The notes: generated from the letters alone by a model not told the origin. A stretch of 64,000 bases of DNA from Lelliottia sp. JS-SCA-14 (GCF_035593345.1 NZ_CP141606.1:2232001-2296000), one strand, 5' to 3'; counted from the first letter of the stretch, positions 1 through 9,679 are shown. Program-made: numbers and translations.

Positions 1-489
1 CGGGTGCCGCCCGACGGCGAGGAAAATCAGCGCTCCCATCGGCGGCATGATCACCAGCGCCGCATCAGAGGAGATGTGGCTGAAAAAGGCGATAAACAGC
101 ACCATGTAGCTGGCGTAACGCGCGTTCACCACCGACGCCATTTTGACCATCAGGGCAGGCAACAGCCCGACGCGTTCCGCCAGGCCCGCGCCCAGCACCA
201 GCGCCAGAATCGCCCCGAGCGGCGCAAAGCCGCTAAAGTTTTTAATCACATTCGGCAAAAACCAGTGCAGCCCTTCCACGCTGAGCAGGTTTTTCACTGC
301 CACCATGCTGCCGTCCGCCGGGCTGCGCACGGAGACATCAAAAGCGGACAGCACGGCGGTGGCGATCATCAGGATCACAATCAAATAGATAAAAAGCAGA
401 AAAGGGTGCGGCACTTTGTTGCCGATCCTCTCAACCCAGCCATAGACCTTACCGGATGGGGAATGCGAAGGTATGGAAGACATACTCAT
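1..489 (-). CDS. abgT: AbgT p-aminobenzoyl-glutamate transporter, N-terminal part (cut by window edge)
   Basis: This inner-membrane transporter takes up p-aminobenzoyl-glutamate, a folate breakdown product. The first 163 codons are present and the rest lies beyond base 1. The start MSMSSIPS follows a GAGGAA ribosome site 4 nt upstream. The protein has a cytoplasmic head containing GWVERIGNKVPHP, a first membrane helix at about residues 22-42 (FLLFIYLIVILMIA), and the family stretch NFSGFAPLGAILALVLGAGL. Sequence and position match E. coli AbgT. It is the last gene of the abgA-abgB-abgT operon, 52 nt after abgB. The divergent LysR gene abgR is the likely regulator. Confidence 0.95.
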   Translation of the reverse strand, partial: MSMSSIPSHSPSGKVYGWVERIGNKVPHPFLLFIYLIVILMIATAVLSAFDVSVRSPADGSMVAVKNLLSVEGLHWFLPNVIKNFSGFAPLGAILALVLGAGLAERVGLLPALMVKMASVVNARYASYMVLFIAFFSHISSDAALVIMPPMGALIFLAVGRHP

Positions 490-541
490 GGGCGTTCCTC
501 GGGACTGTTGTGTTGTTATGTTATTGTGTTTGCGTGTTTTA

Positions 542-1987
542 TTATTTTAAAGGTGACGGTGTCACGTTATGCGGTATCGGACACTCGTACGGTCGTTCTG
601 CGATCTGTTGTTCAAACTCATCCCGGCAGGCCTGCAGCAGTGACGCATCCTGCAGCAGGTTCAGCGCCGTCGCGCCCATCACTTTCCCGGCCAGCAGCAT
701 CCCTTTATGGGCGATTGACGTGCGCCCCTGAGCCACCAGTTGCCAGGTATGCAGCGGCGTGCCGACGGTGAAGCAGGGGGTGAAGCACTGCGCGACGGGC
801 ATTTTCCAGCTCACATCACCCACATCGGTGGAACCGGCCAGCACGTTATCGGTGATGGCGTACGGGGCCACCTCCTCCACCAGAAGCGTCTCGCGGTTTC
901 TGCGGGCAAAGGCTTTGCCTTCCTCTCCGCCCGTGGCGGCGATATTTTTCAGGCTGTTTTGCAGATCGTTGGCGGTCAGGGTTTGACGGATCTCCCCGGC
1001 AAACGCGCGCTCTTCGTCCGTCCACTCTGGCGTGCCGTAATGCTGTAAGGCGCTGTACATCGCGGCTTCGAGCGTGCGGTTCGGGAGATAGCTCGAGCAG
1101 GCTTTATCGAAACGGCACTCGACGGTGGTTTCGGTCATCAGCGCCGCGCCTTGTGCGACTTTCTCAATTCGCTCGTAGATCTGCTGCGCATCGGCCATCT
1201 CCGGGGCGCGGATCAGATACAACACCTCGGCCTGCGCCTGCACCACGTTTGGCGAAATTCCGCCGGTGTTAGTGATGGCGTAATGGACGCGGGCTTTTTC
1301 GATGATGTGCTCATTGAGGAAGTTGGTGCCGGTGGTCATCAGGGTGACGGCATCCAGCGCGCTGCGCCCGAGATGAGGGGAATTCGCGGCATGGGCGGCG
1401 ATGCCCTGAAAGCGCCATGAGGCCTGGATATTCGCCAGGGTGCTGACGTTAAACATTCCGGCGAAAGCCTCCGGGTGCCAGGTCACGGCGGCGTCGACGT
1501 CATCGAACAGCCCTTCGCGCACCATAAAGGTTTTCCCGGAGCCGCCTTCTTCGCCAGGGCAGCCGTAAAAACGCACCGTTCCGCTGCCACCGCGCTGTTC
1601 CAGCCAGCTTTTGACCGCCACCGCGCCCGCCAGCGCGGCGGTACCGAGCAGGTTATGTCCGCAGCCGTGGCCGTTTGCGCCGGGCGTGTCCGACTGCGGG
1701 GTGGCGCAGTGCGCGGACTGGCTCAGGCCCGCCAGCGCGTCAAATTCGCCTAACAGGGCGACGACAGGTTTCCCGCTGCCGAAGCTGGCGATAAAGGCAT
1801 TGGGAATGCCGCCAGCCTCACGCGTCAGGGTAAAACCTTCCGCCTCCAGCGCGTTGGCCAGACGGTCGGAGGACCAGAACTCCTCAAAGCGTGTTTCCGG
1901 ATGATCCCAAATGTCATCGGCAATATCGGTAAAGGTCTGACATCGGGTTTCGATGGCATCGTCAATAAAAGGGTAGATCTCCTGCAT
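542..1987 (-). CDS. abgB: AbgB, p-aminobenzoyl-glutamate hydrolase subunit B
   Basis: AbgB is one of two subunits of the cytoplasmic zinc hydrolase that splits p-aminobenzoyl-glutamate into p-aminobenzoate and glutamate. The protein has 481 residues, the same length as E. coli AbgB. M20-family metal-ligand motifs are visible: [18 protein letters not shown], the catalytic Glu-Glu in PGEEGGSGK, and WHPEAF. Its ATG overlaps the abgA stop codon by one base (TAATG), so the two subunits are probably translationally coupled and made in equal amounts. Confidence 0.96.
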   Translation of the reverse strand: MQEIYPFIDDAIETRCQTFTDIADDIWDHPETRFEEFWSSDRLANALEAEGFTLTREAGGIPNAFIASFGSGKPVVALLGEFDALAGLSQSAHCATPQSDTPGANGHGCGHNLLGTAALAGAVAVKSWLEQRGGSGTVRFYGCPGEEGGSGKTFMVREGLFDDVDAAVTWHPEAFAGMFNVSTLANIQASWRFQGIAAHAANSPHLGRSALDAVTLMTTGTNFLNEHIIEKARVHYAITNTGGISPNVVQAQAEVLYLIRAPEMADAQQIYERIEKVAQGAALMTETTVECRFDKACSSYLPNRTLEAAMYSALQHYGTPEWTDEERAFAGEIRQTLTANDLQNSLKNIAATGGEEGKAFARRNRETLLVEEVAPYAITDNVLAGSTDVGDVSWKMPVAQCFTPCFTVGTPLHTWQLVAQGRTSIAHKGMLLAGKVMGATALNLLQDASLLQACRDEFEQQIAERPYECPIPHNVTPSPLK

Positions 1988-3297
1988 TACACACCTCGCG
2001 TCCAGGGAAAATTGATCGCAGTACGGGCCAGCGTTTCAATCGCCACGCCCATGATCTGCTCGTCAAAATCAAACTTCTCATTGTGATGCCCGGCGCTTAA
2101 ATCAGTCCCAAACACCATGTACGAAGCCAGACCGCCGTTTTGCTGCACGTGGGCCATCATCAGGGTGGCATCTTCTGAACCCGCCGGGGCTTTCACTTTG
2201 TCGATGGCCTGATGGACCGCCGCCACCTGGCTTGCCTGCTCGCGCAGATAGTCCACCCAGGCCGGAGAAGGGGAACTTGAGGTTGCAGCCCCCATCAGAC
2301 GCATCTCAGCTTTCACCCTGTACGCCGCCGCCGCGCCGTCAATCACACCCTGCGCGCGCTCAAACACATACTGATTAATGGCCTCGCTTTCGCCGCGCGT
2401 TTCCACTTTTAACAGCGCGCTGGCTGGAACCACGTTGCGCCCGCTGCCCGCCTGCATCACGCCGACGTTGACCCGTGACGCGCCTTCGCTGTGGGGCGCG
2501 ATACTGTGCAGGGCCAGGGAGGCTTGCGCGGCGGCGAGCAGGGCGTTGCGTCCGTCTTCCGGTTTACCGCCAGCGTGGGCGGCGACGCCAGTAAAGCGCA
2601 CGTCAAATTTGGTGGTCGCCATAAAGTTATCGCTGCCGCAGATGACGGTCCCGGCCGGAACGCCGGTGCCGATATGGATCGCCGTGAAGTAATCAACGCC
2701 GTCCAGCGCGCCAGCGGCGACCATCGCCCGTGCGCCGCGCGTGCCTTCTTCCGCGGGCTGGAAGATGAGTTTGATGGTGCCGTTCAGCCGGGATTCGTTC
2801 TGCTTCAGCAGATACGCCAGCCCGAGGCCGATGGTGGTGTGTCCGTCGTGACCGCAGGCGTGCATCATCCCGGGATTACAGGAGGCAAAACCGTCGCGGA
2901 ACGGGCGGTGACTGTCGTCGAGGGCTTCGCTGAGATCCAGGGCGTCCATGTCCACGCGAAAGGCGAGCGTCGGGCCGGGGCGTCTGGTGTTCAGCGTGGC
3001 GACAAGGCCGGTAAATCCGCCTTCAAAGGCGCTGAGCCATTTTTCCGGCGCCCCTTGTTGGCGCGCGCGGGCATATTCTGCAGCCAGAGTGTCGGCGTCG
3101 GGCAGGCCCATACGGCTGTCGGCGTCGACCACGTCGCGGCCCATCGCCAGCTCGTAGCCTAAGTTATCGAGGATCTCCGCGACCTTTGCCGCGGTGCGAA
3201 ACTCCACCCAGCCAGATTCGGCATACTGGTGAAAATCGCGCCGCCAGGCGATCAGCTGAGACATTAATTTTTCAAGGGATTGTGTCAGTGAATCCAT
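1987..3297 (-). CDS. abgA: AbgA, p-aminobenzoyl-glutamate hydrolase subunit A
   Basis: AbgA is the partner subunit of AbgB in the M20-family hydrolase. It carries the expected motifs [29 protein letters not shown] and HIGTGVPAG, and a C-terminal [12 protein letters not shown] chose the ATG at 3297 (MDSLTQS) because AGGAACAG lies just upstream and this start aligns with E. coli AbgA (436 aa). An in-frame ATG at 3315 would add six residues but lacks a good ribosome site. It is the first gene of the operon and is divergent from abgR across 175 bp. Confidence 0.96.
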   Translation of the reverse strand: MDSLTQSLEKLMSQLIAWRRDFHQYAESGWVEFRTAAKVAEILDNLGYELAMGRDVVDADSRMGLPDADTLAAEYARARQQGAPEKWLSAFEGGFTGLVATLNTRRPGPTLAFRVDMDALDLSEALDDSHRPFRDGFASCNPGMMHACGHDGHTTIGLGLAYLLKQNESRLNGTIKLIFQPAEEGTRGARAMVAAGALDGVDYFTAIHIGTGVPAGTVICGSDNFMATTKFDVRFTGVAAHAGGKPEDGRNALLAAAQASLALHSIAPHSEGASRVNVGVMQAGSGRNVVPASALLKVETRGESEAINQYVFERAQGVIDGAAAAYRVKAEMRLMGAATSSSPSPAWVDYLREQASQVAAVHQAIDKVKAPAGSEDATLMMAHVQQNGGLASYMVFGTDLSAGHHNEKFDFDEQIMGVAIETLARTAINFPWTRGV

Positions 3298-3472
3298 CTC
3301 TGTTCCTGTCATCATTAAAATATGTGAACTGCTTCACGCTGTGATAGTTTTTACTTATCACTAACCAATTTTTCACAGTTTTAACCGTTCAGGAATCACC
3401 CTCGCACATCCATTTCCATTAAAGTAGATGACAATTTCTTTACTCTGATAAACAACGGTTATCGGTCGAGCT

Positions 3473-4393
3473 ATGTCATTTCAGGTTAAATTTCATCAGA
3501 TCCGCGCGTTCGTTGAAGTGGCGCGTCAGGGCAGTATTCGCGGTGCCAGCCGGGCGATGAATCTCTCGCAACCGGCATTGACCAAATCCATTAAAGAACT
3601 CGAAGAGGGCATGGCCGCGCAGCTGTTTGTGCGACGCAGTAAAGGCGTGGCGCTGACGGAGTGCGGAGAGAGTTTTTATCAGCACGCCAACCTGATCCTC
3701 GAAGAGCTGCGCGCCGCGCAGGACGACATTCGCCAGCGGCAGGGGCTGCAGGGCGGGCAGATCAATATCGGGATGGGGGCCAGCGTCGCGCGCACCTTAA
3801 TGCCCGCGGTGATCACCCGTTTTCACGAGCAGCACCCGCAGGTGAAAGTGCGAATTATGGAAGGGCAGCTGGTATCGATGATCAACGAATTACGCCAGGG
3901 AGAGCTGGATTTCACCATCAATACCTATTATCAGGGACCCTACGATCACGAATTTACCTTTGAAAAACTGTTCGAAAAACCCTTCGCGATATTTTGTCGG
4001 CAAGGTCATCCGGCCATCGGTGCAAAATCAATTAGTGAGCTTATGAATTATAACTGGACGATGCCTACGCCGCGCGGGAGTTATTATAAACAGCTGGAGG
4101 ATATATTCCGTTATCGCTCACAATTACCGCAAATTGGCGTCGTTTGCGAAACATTCTCATCCTGTATTAGCCTGGTGGCGCAGAGTGATTTTCTGAGCAT
4201 TTTACCTCAGGAACTGGGCTGCGATCCGCTCCTGGCGCACCGTCTGGTGATGTTGCCGGTCGAAGAGATTTTACCCAAAGCCGCTTATTATTTAATCCAG
4301 AGACGTGATTCCCGACAAACTCCGTTAACCGCGTCATTAATAACTCAGTTCAGAAGACAGGCCCGCGGAATATTGCTTAACGAAGGGAAATAA
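3473..4393 (+). CDS. abgR: AbgR, LysR-type regulator of the abg operon
   Basis: This is a LysR-family transcription regulator of 306 residues. The N-terminal winged helix-turn-helix covers about residues 5-64 (GSIRGASRAMNLSQPALTKS). A substrate-binding domain follows, with INIGMGASVARTLMPAVI at its start. It closely matches E. coli AbgR, and its position divergent from abgABT is the classic LysR arrangement. The effector is inferred to be p-aminobenzoyl-glutamate or a related compound. The intergenic region 3298-3472 should hold its operator, but I could not pick out an unambiguous site. Confidence 0.94.
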   Translation: MSFQVKFHQIRAFVEVARQGSIRGASRAMNLSQPALTKSIKELEEGMAAQLFVRRSKGVALTECGESFYQHANLILEELRAAQDDIRQRQGLQGGQINIGMGASVARTLMPAVITRFHEQHPQVKVRIMEGQLVSMINELRQGELDFTINTYYQGPYDHEFTFEKLFEKPFAIFCRQGHPAIGAKSISELMNYNWTMPTPRGSYYKQLEDIFRYRSQLPQIGVVCETFSSCISLVAQSDFLSILPQELGCDPLLAHRLVMLPVEEILPKAAYYLIQRRDSRQTPLTASLITQFRRQARGILLNEGK

Positions 4394-4730
4394 AAAAATA
4401 GAGCCTGCCGACATCGGACAGACCCTACAGTACACACAGCAGTGCGTCCTTTTGCCAACTCCCGCTTTATTTGTCCGTTATGCAGGTTTATTTAGTTATA
4501 ACAGCTTTCGCCTAAAAATAAAGTGATCGGAGTGCCTGATTTCACTTATTTTTAACTTAAATTATACAGTTAATGATTGATTAAATTTATTTTAAGGCAG
4601 CTTCATTGTTATATATTAGCCAAATTAATATCTTTCATTGCGTGATTATTTTTTCTCCGTCGGCCATGGATATTGAAACACCCCTCTGGCGCGGGTAGAG
4701 TACGCCTTCAGATGCCGCTGGAGGAGCACC
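4394..4730. other. AT-rich intergenic region between abgR and smrA
   Basis: This 337-bp stretch has no convincing open reading frame. Its central part (about 4480-4650) is strongly AT-rich and probably holds the smrA promoter. The last bases contain GGAGGAGC, the smrA ribosome site. I see no repeats or strong hairpins. Confidence 0.6.
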
Positions 4731-5294
4731 ATGAAACCTGACGACAAATCCCTTTTTCTTGACGCCATGGAAGATGTCCAGCCCCTGAAACGCTGCACCG
4801 ATATCACCTGGCAGCCGAGCCGCAATCAGCGCACCCGCCAGAGTATCGACACCACGCAGCTCGATAACTTTCTCACGCTCGGCTTCCTTGATGTTCTGCC
4901 GCTTGCCGAACCGCTCACTTTTCAGCGCGAAGGCGTTCAGCAGGGCGTGATGGATAAATTACGCACCGGTAAATACCCGCGTCAGGCCAGCCTTAACTTA
5001 CTGCGCCAGCCGGTCGAGCAGTGCCGCCAGATGCTGTTTGCCTTTATTCAGCAGGCTCAGCAGGACAGCCTGCGCAACCTGATCATCATCCACGGCAAAG
5101 GCCGGGAAGATAACTCGCACGCCAACATTGTGCGCAGTTATCTGGCGCGCTGGCTGACCGAATTCGACGCCGTGCAGGCCGTCTGCGTGGCGCTGCCCCA
5201 TCATGGCGGCAGCGGGGCGTGCTATGTTGCGCTACAAAAATCGGGTGAAGCTAAGCTGGAAAACCGGGAGCGGCACGCCAAGCGCAGCCGCTAA
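4731..5294 (+). CDS. smrA: SmrA, Smr-domain DNA endonuclease-like protein
   Basis: The 187-residue protein has a C-terminal Smr (MutS2-related) domain. The diagnostic motifs are LDLRG-like spacing followed by IIIHGKGRE and LPHHGGSGACYVAL near the C-terminus. Length and sequence match E. coli SmrA (YdaL), for which nicking endonuclease activity has been described. A strong GGAGG site lies before the ATG. In E. coli smrA is also next to abgR. It is convergent with the chemoreceptor gene, with a gap of only 3 bp. Confidence 0.93.
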   Translation: MKPDDKSLFLDAMEDVQPLKRCTDITWQPSRNQRTRQSIDTTQLDNFLTLGFLDVLPLAEPLTFQREGVQQGVMDKLRTGKYPRQASLNLLRQPVEQCRQMLFAFIQQAQQDSLRNLIIIHGKGREDNSHANIVRSYLARWLTEFDAVQAVCVALPHHGGSGACYVALQKSGEAKLENRERHAKRSR

Positions 5295-5297
5295 CGG

Positions 5298-6956
5298 TCA
5301 GAACGTTTCCCAGTTTCCGTCTCCGGCGGACGCTGTGGCCGGGCGTAACACCTGCGGTGTTTTCAGGTTTGTCGCGCGCGGTGCGGCGGTTTGCGTCTGT
5401 ACGTTCAGACGGAAGGCGGCGACGGCCTGGCGCAGCTGTTCCGCCTGATCCTCCAGCGCAGCGGCCGCCGTGGCGGATTCCTGCACCAGCGCGGCGTTCT
5501 GCTGCGTTACGCTATCCATCTGCGAAACCGCCAGGCTCACCTGCTCAATACCGCGGCTCTGCTCATCCGACGCCGAGGCGATCTCCCCCATAATATCGGT
5601 CACGCGGGTGACGGCCGCGACGATCTCTTTCATGGTTTCCCCGGCTTCGCTGACCTGTCCGGAGCCGGTATTGACCCGGCTGACGGAGTTTTCGATCAGC
5701 GCTTTGATCTCTTTTGCCGCCTGCGCACTGCGGCTGGCCAGGGTACGCACTTCCCCGGCGACCACGGCAAATCCGCGGCCTTGTTCACCCGCTCGCGCGG
5801 CTTCGACGGCGGCGTTCAGCGCCAGAATGTTGGTCTGGAAGGCGATGCTGTCGATCACGCTGGTGATGTGGGCAATTTGCTGAGAGCTGTCGGCAATTTC
5901 GGTCATGGTGCGGATGACGTTATTCACCACGCGTCCGCCGCGATCGGCGGTTTCCGAGGCATTTTTCGCCAGCAGCGTCGCCTGACGGGCGTTGTCCGAG
6001 TTCTGTTTCACCGTCGCGGTCAGCTCTTCCATGCTGGCCGCCGTCTCTTCCAGGGAAGAGGCCTGCTGCTCGGTACGGGCGGAGAGATCGTTGCTGCCCG
6101 CCGCGATTTCGCCCGCGCCGGTGTAGATCGAATCGGTACTGCCGCGCACCGCGCTGACGGTGGTCACCAGCGAGGTTTGCATCTCATGCAGACCCGCCGC
6201 CAGCTGACCCATCTCATTGCGGCTGTCGATGGAAATCGTCTGCGTCAGATCGCCACTGGCGATGGTGCGGATATGGTTCATCACGCTGCGCAGCGGCTTC
6301 AGCAGCAGGTGCTGCAACCCTTGCCAGAACACGATCAGCACGGCAATCACCACCAGGAAAATGGTGCCGAGCGTCCACTGCATATGGGTAAAGCTGCTCT
6401 GGTTCTCTTTGGCGGCGGCTTTCAGCAGAGTGTTGTTTTCCGCGCGCCAGCGGGTGTAGACGGCCTCCATATCATCCTGAGCCTGCTGGGCGTCGAGATC
6501 GCCATACGCCTGATAGTTATCGGCACGCAGATACTCAATCGACAGGCGCATCACCTCGTGCATCTGGCTGTACGCTTTCTGCATTTCGGTGGTCAGTGCC
6601 TGACTCTGGCCCTGCACGGGCGGCATCGCCTGCCAGGCACTATAGTAGTTTTCAGCTTTGGTCAGAGAGTCACCCGCGTTACCGAGCAGCTTGTTGATTG
6701 CCGCCAGAGAGGCCGGATCGCGCTGATTTTTAAGGTAACGAATGGCGACGCGTGTGACCGTGACACGGGTTTTGACCAGCGTATTGACGCTGTCGCTCAG
6801 GCTCTCCTGCTGCGCATTGAGGCTGCCTGAGTTCTGGAAATTATGACGGTCGTTGCTGACGGCGGAATAGAACAATCCCCCCGTGACGACTTGCAACAGG
6901 CAGAATATAGTGAGAGCAAAGACAATCCCGGTAATGACGTGCAGATTTTTCAGCAT
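5298..6956 (-). CDS. Tcp-like methyl-accepting chemotaxis protein
   Basis: This inner-membrane chemoreceptor has 552 residues from the chosen start. Helix TM1 lies near residues 7-28, a four-helix-bundle periplasmic sensor near 30-185, TM2 near 188-210, then a HAMP domain, methylation helices and the highly conserved tip NAAVEAARAGEQGRGFAVVA. It ends in NWETF, the pentapeptide that tethers CheR and CheB, so it is a high-abundance type receptor. The sensor contains TRVTVTRVAIRYLKNQRDP, which resembles Salmonella Tcp (citrate and metal-citrate sensing) more than Tsr or Tar. The ligand is therefore inferred. An in-frame ATG at 6992 lies upstream of the expected sigma-28 transcript start, so 6956 (MLKNLHV) is preferred. 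An ATG at 6989 is also possible. Confidence 0.88.
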   Translation of the reverse strand: MLKNLHVITGIVFALTIFCLLQVVTGGLFYSAVSNDRHNFQNSGSLNAQQESLSDSVNTLVKTRVTVTRVAIRYLKNQRDPASLAAINKLLGNAGDSLTKAENYYSAWQAMPPVQGQSQALTTEMQKAYSQMHEVMRLSIEYLRADNYQAYGDLDAQQAQDDMEAVYTRWRAENNTLLKAAAKENQSSFTHMQWTLGTIFLVVIAVLIVFWQGLQHLLLKPLRSVMNHIRTIASGDLTQTISIDSRNEMGQLAAGLHEMQTSLVTTVSAVRGSTDSIYTGAGEIAAGSNDLSARTEQQASSLEETAASMEELTATVKQNSDNARQATLLAKNASETADRGGRVVNNVIRTMTEIADSSQQIAHITSVIDSIAFQTNILALNAAVEAARAGEQGRGFAVVAGEVRTLASRSAQAAKEIKALIENSVSRVNTGSGQVSEAGETMKEIVAAVTRVTDIMGEIASASDEQSRGIEQVSLAVSQMDSVTQQNAALVQESATAAAALEDQAEQLRQAVAAFRLNVQTQTAAPRATNLKTPQVLRPATASAGDGNWETF

Positions 6957-6994
6957 GACGGAAGCCCATTTGATGTGCAGAAGTTGCATCATTG

Positions 6995-7021
6995 TTATCG
7001 ACGTAGTGGGGCTAAACTTTA
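6995..7021 (-). promoter_or_regulatory. Sigma-28 (FliA) flagellar-class promoter of the chemoreceptor gene
   Basis: Read on the minus strand, the -35 element TAAAGTTT (7021-7014) is followed by an 11-bp spacer and the -10 element GTCGATAA (7002-6995). The consensus is TAAAGTTT-N11-GCCGATAA, so only one base differs and the spacing is exact. Transcription should start at about 6987-6989. This links the chemoreceptor to the flagellar regulon and argues against translation from the ATG at 6992. Confidence 0.9.
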
Positions 7022-7049
7022 ATTTTACTAATGCTTAATCAACAGGCTG

Positions 7050-7922
7050 ATGAATATGACCCGAATTGATAAAAGTGGCAGTTATATGTTAGGTACGCAT
7101 TCCGTTAACCGACTCGGCTATGGGGCGATGCAGCTGGCGGGGCCAGGCGTGTTTGGTCCGCCGAAGGATAAAGAGGCGGCGCTGGCGGTGCTGCGCGAAG
7201 CGGTGGCCGCTGGGGTAAATCACATCGATACCAGTGATTTTTACGGCCCGCATGTGACTAACCAGTTGATTCGGGATGCGCTCCATCCCTACCGGGACGA
7301 TCTGACGATCGTCACCAAAATCGGCGCCCGTCGTGGGGAAGATGCCTCCTGGCTGCCGGCGTTTTCGGCTCAGGAGCTCACCCAGGCGGTGCACGATAAC
7401 CTGCGAAATTTACAGCTGGACGTGCTGGATGTGGTGAACCTGCGCATTATGTTCAGCGCGCACGGGCCTGCCGAGGGATCGATCGAAGAACCATTAGCCA
7501 CGCTGGTGGAACTGCAGCGTCAGGGGCTGGTGCGACATATTGGTCTGAGCAATGTGACCGCCGCGCAAATTGCGCAGGCGCAGAGCATTACACCGATCGT
7601 CTGTGTGCAAAACCTCTATAACATTGTTAATCGTAGCGACGATGCGCTGATTGACGGCCTGGCGGAGCAGGGGATTGCCTATGTGCCGTTCTTCCCGTTG
7701 GGGGGATTTACGCCGCTGCAATCATCCGGTCTGCAGGCAGTTGCCGATTCACTGGGCGCCACGCCGATGCAGGTTGCGCTGGCGTGGCTGCTGAAACGCT
7801 CGCCGAATATTCTGCTGATCCCGGGCACCTCGTCGGTGGCGCATCTGCATGAAAACCTGGCGGCTGGCGACCTGGTGTTGCCGGATGAGGCTCTCGCCTC
7901 GCTGAACGCGCTGGCGGAATAA
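7050..7922 (+). CDS. pdxI: Pyridoxal reductase PdxI (aldo-keto reductase YdbC)
   Basis: The 290-residue aldo-keto reductase matches E. coli YdbC/PdxI, an NADPH-dependent enzyme that reduces pyridoxal to pyridoxine in vitamin B6 salvage. The TIM-barrel signatures are present: NHIDTSDFYGP with the catalytic Tyr of the tetrad, TKIGARRGED with the Lys, and HIGLSNVT. The C-terminal cofactor region is ILLIPGTSSVAHLHENL. The ATG at 7050 has a CAGG three bases upstream; the ATG at 7056 is an equally plausible start. The gene is divergent from the chemoreceptor. Confidence 0.9.
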   Translation: MNMTRIDKSGSYMLGTHSVNRLGYGAMQLAGPGVFGPPKDKEAALAVLREAVAAGVNHIDTSDFYGPHVTNQLIRDALHPYRDDLTIVTKIGARRGEDASWLPAFSAQELTQAVHDNLRNLQLDVLDVVNLRIMFSAHGPAEGSIEEPLATLVELQRQGLVRHIGLSNVTAAQIAQAQSITPIVCVQNLYNIVNRSDDALIDGLAEQGIAYVPFFPLGGFTPLQSSGLQAVADSLGATPMQVALAWLLKRSPNILLIPGTSSVAHLHENLAAGDLVLPDEALASLNALAE

Positions 7923-7935
7923 CGCGCTCGTCTTA

Positions 7936-7960
7936 CGGCCACGCGTTTACTCGGTGGCCG
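7936..7960. terminator. Hairpin between pdxI and the small minus-strand gene
   Basis: The inverted repeat CGGCCAC (7936-7942) and GTGGCCG (7954-7960) lies just after the pdxI stop and overlaps the 3' end of the convergent gene. There is no long T-run, so it may be a weak or bidirectional terminator. Confidence 0.45.
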
Positions 7961-8156
7961 CTTGCGTCATTCGACTTCTTCTGTGCAGTTCCAGCGCTTC
8001 GGCGACAATCTCCTGCTTGCTGAGGCGCGTCTCATACGCCGTGGCCCGGACATATTCGACCAGCGCAGACTGAATTCTGGCGCTTAACATTTTTAAGTCC
8101 GCATCCTTTGCGGTGCCGCGTGCTACACGCTTGTCCGGGTAATCTCGGCTTGGCAT
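7947..8156 (-). CDS. Small ribbon-helix-helix-like protein
   Basis: The 69-residue protein has a basic N-terminus and a C-terminal part, LSARIQSALVEYVRATAYETR followed by LSKQEIVAEALELHRRSR, whose pattern resembles CopG/Arc-type ribbon-helix-helix DNA-binding proteins. The start is well supported by GGAGGA eight bases before the ATG. No toxin partner is visible next to it, so it is not an obvious antitoxin. The family assignment is inferred from the pattern alone and the target is unknown. Confidence 0.65.
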   Translation of the reverse strand: MPSRDYPDKRVARGTAKDADLKMLSARIQSALVEYVRATAYETRLSKQEIVAEALELHRRSRMTQAATE

Positions 8157-8321
8157 TGCTCAAGTCCTCCAAACGTTGTCTTGTTAATTCGTGCTGTGAA
8201 ATATGCGTGGAGAGTGAAAACAAGTCAACTTTCTAAAACTGCGGTTTAATTTGTATTAAATCCGTTAAAAATCTGCCCGCTTTTTGCGCTGCTTTTCATT
8301 TGAAAGGGGAAAGGCTTGAGT

Positions 8322-8522
8322 ATGGAAAGTGGGCAAAATAGCGGAAACTACGCATCCGCTTTTGCATACTGTGTAAACGCTTCCATTTTCGGAATATCAC
8401 ATTTATGGATGTGTTCCGAAGTAATCATAAATCTGCTCAATGAATTACAAGAGTGTGAGCCATTAAACACACTGGAAGCGCTAAATGTTTACATATGCAA
8501 TTCACTGCTTTTTTATGCATGA
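8322..8522 (+). CDS. Possible small unknown protein (66 aa)
   Basis: A short open frame starts at ATG 8322 after a purine-rich AAGGGGAAAGG stretch that could serve as a ribosome site. The protein has no recognisable domain and no charged pattern typical of a folded family. The surrounding DNA is AT-rich. It may be a chance frame, and I include it only because the ribosome site is good. Confidence 0.25.
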   Translation: MESGQNSGNYASAFAYCVNASIFGISHLWMCSEVIINLLNELQECEPLNTLEALNVYICNSLLFYA

Positions 8523-8830
8523 CAAAATTACAGCGTCGTTTTTTCCGCCGACAGTGCGCTGAAAGACGGGGGCGAAGGATGTAACATTTCCGCAAAGAAC
8601 GGGCGAAATGGCAGGTAAAAAAACAGCATAAAACTCTGAGAAAGTTTTATTTTAGTGATTTTGTAGTGTCTGTTTTTATATAAAGTGACCTCGTTTATGT
8701 TTGTTAGTGTGATATGTTTTTAATTGTAGTATATGTGAAGTGTGTGGCGTTTCGATAAGGGCAGGCTGGCAACTCACATCCCTGATAGTAATCTGTGTTA
8801 TTCTTTGCGGATTGGCGCTATCAGGAAGTC
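8523..8830. other. AT-rich non-coding stretch upstream of an unknown gene
   Basis: About 300 bp with long T- and A-rich runs, especially 8640-8760, and no credible reading frame. It probably holds the promoter of the gene starting at 8831. Its composition differs from the GC-rich neighbours, which is compatible with H-NS binding or transferred DNA. Confidence 0.5.
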
Positions 8831-9679
8831 ATGGGTATGTATCACCTTTTCTTAGAATTCGATAATCTTGAACCCGGCGTGAAGTCTGTAGAAGATCTGA
8901 AGTATGTCATCCGCGATGACAAACACACCGCCTTTGTGATGAGTGCGGTGGTGGCGAGATTTATCAAAGATGCGCTGATCATGAACCAGACCATCACCAG
9001 CCTGAAGAACTGCCGTTTCGCGTTTGCGAACGGGGCCGAGTTCGTCGAATTCGACAGCAAAGGTCAGTCAACGCGATTCACCGATACGCCGGACTGGTTC
9101 ATCACACCAGGCTCGTTTGCGCGCTCTCAGTGGCTGGTGAACCACGAACTTCACGATCTGATGACCCCGCAGTTTATCTCTACCTTTCTCGAAATGTTCT
9201 CTGATGTGAAGAAACGCCGCGAGCACTGCAATCTGCTGTTTGATCTGCAGCTCGAAGAGAGCCCGAAACGCGGGAAACCCGGCGTGAAAGCGACTCGTCA
9301 AATCCGCGGCTCCACGAAACAGAAGATTTCTGATTTGGGATCTTTCGAATTATTCAGCCAGTTCTTTACCCGGCTGAAAAAAGCCGTCGAGGCCAACCAG
9401 TTTCCGACGGTGCAAGTGCTGACGGACATCGACGAAGTTGCCAAAGTACCCGCCCCCCTGAAAAGCGCCGTGCGCACCTGGTTTAAAGCGATTTCGTCCG
9501 AGCTGCCGCCCAACAGCAAACGGGTAGGGGCCGGAAACGCCGCGCTGTTCTGCGCGCCGGTTCGCGCGCAAATCCAGCACATCGAAGCCTACGGCGTCGA
9601 GCGGTATTACAAGAAGCTGTCGAAAGCGATTGCCGACGGCGGGGAGCGCTACATCGCCGATTTCACCTTTAAACTGTAG
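8831..9679 (+). CDS. Unknown protein, about 282 aa
   Basis: I do not recognise this family. The protein is soluble, with no signal peptide or membrane helix. It starts MGMYHLFLEFDN and has a basic middle part (KRGKPGVKATRQIRGSTKQK, about residues 151-170) that could contact nucleic acid. AGGAAGT precedes two close ATGs (8831 and 8837); the second has the better spacing. The coding part has normal GC while its upstream region is AT-rich. Its 3' end overlaps the convergent monooxygenase gene by 11 bp. No function can be stated. Confidence 0.75.
   Translation: MGMYHLFLEFDNLEPGVKSVEDLKYVIRDDKHTAFVMSAVVARFIKDALIMNQTITSLKNCRFAFANGAEFVEFDSKGQSTRFTDTPDWFITPGSFARSQWLVNHELHDLMTPQFISTFLEMFSDVKKRREHCNLLFDLQLEESPKRGKPGVKATRQIRGSTKQKISDLGSFELFSQFFTRLKKAVEANQFPTVQVLTDIDEVAKVPAPLKSAVRTWFKAISSELPPNSKRVGAGNAALFCAPVRAQIQHIEAYGVERYYKKLSKAIADGGERYIADFTFKL

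Noticed and set aside
5391..6830. Long plus-strand frame opposite the chemoreceptor
   Set aside because: Antisense shadow of a GC-rich gene; the minus-strand protein has complete family motifs.
7947..8156. Antitoxin of a toxin-antitoxin pair
   Set aside because: The protein looks like a ribbon-helix-helix type, but no toxin-sized gene overlaps or adjoins it on the same strand.
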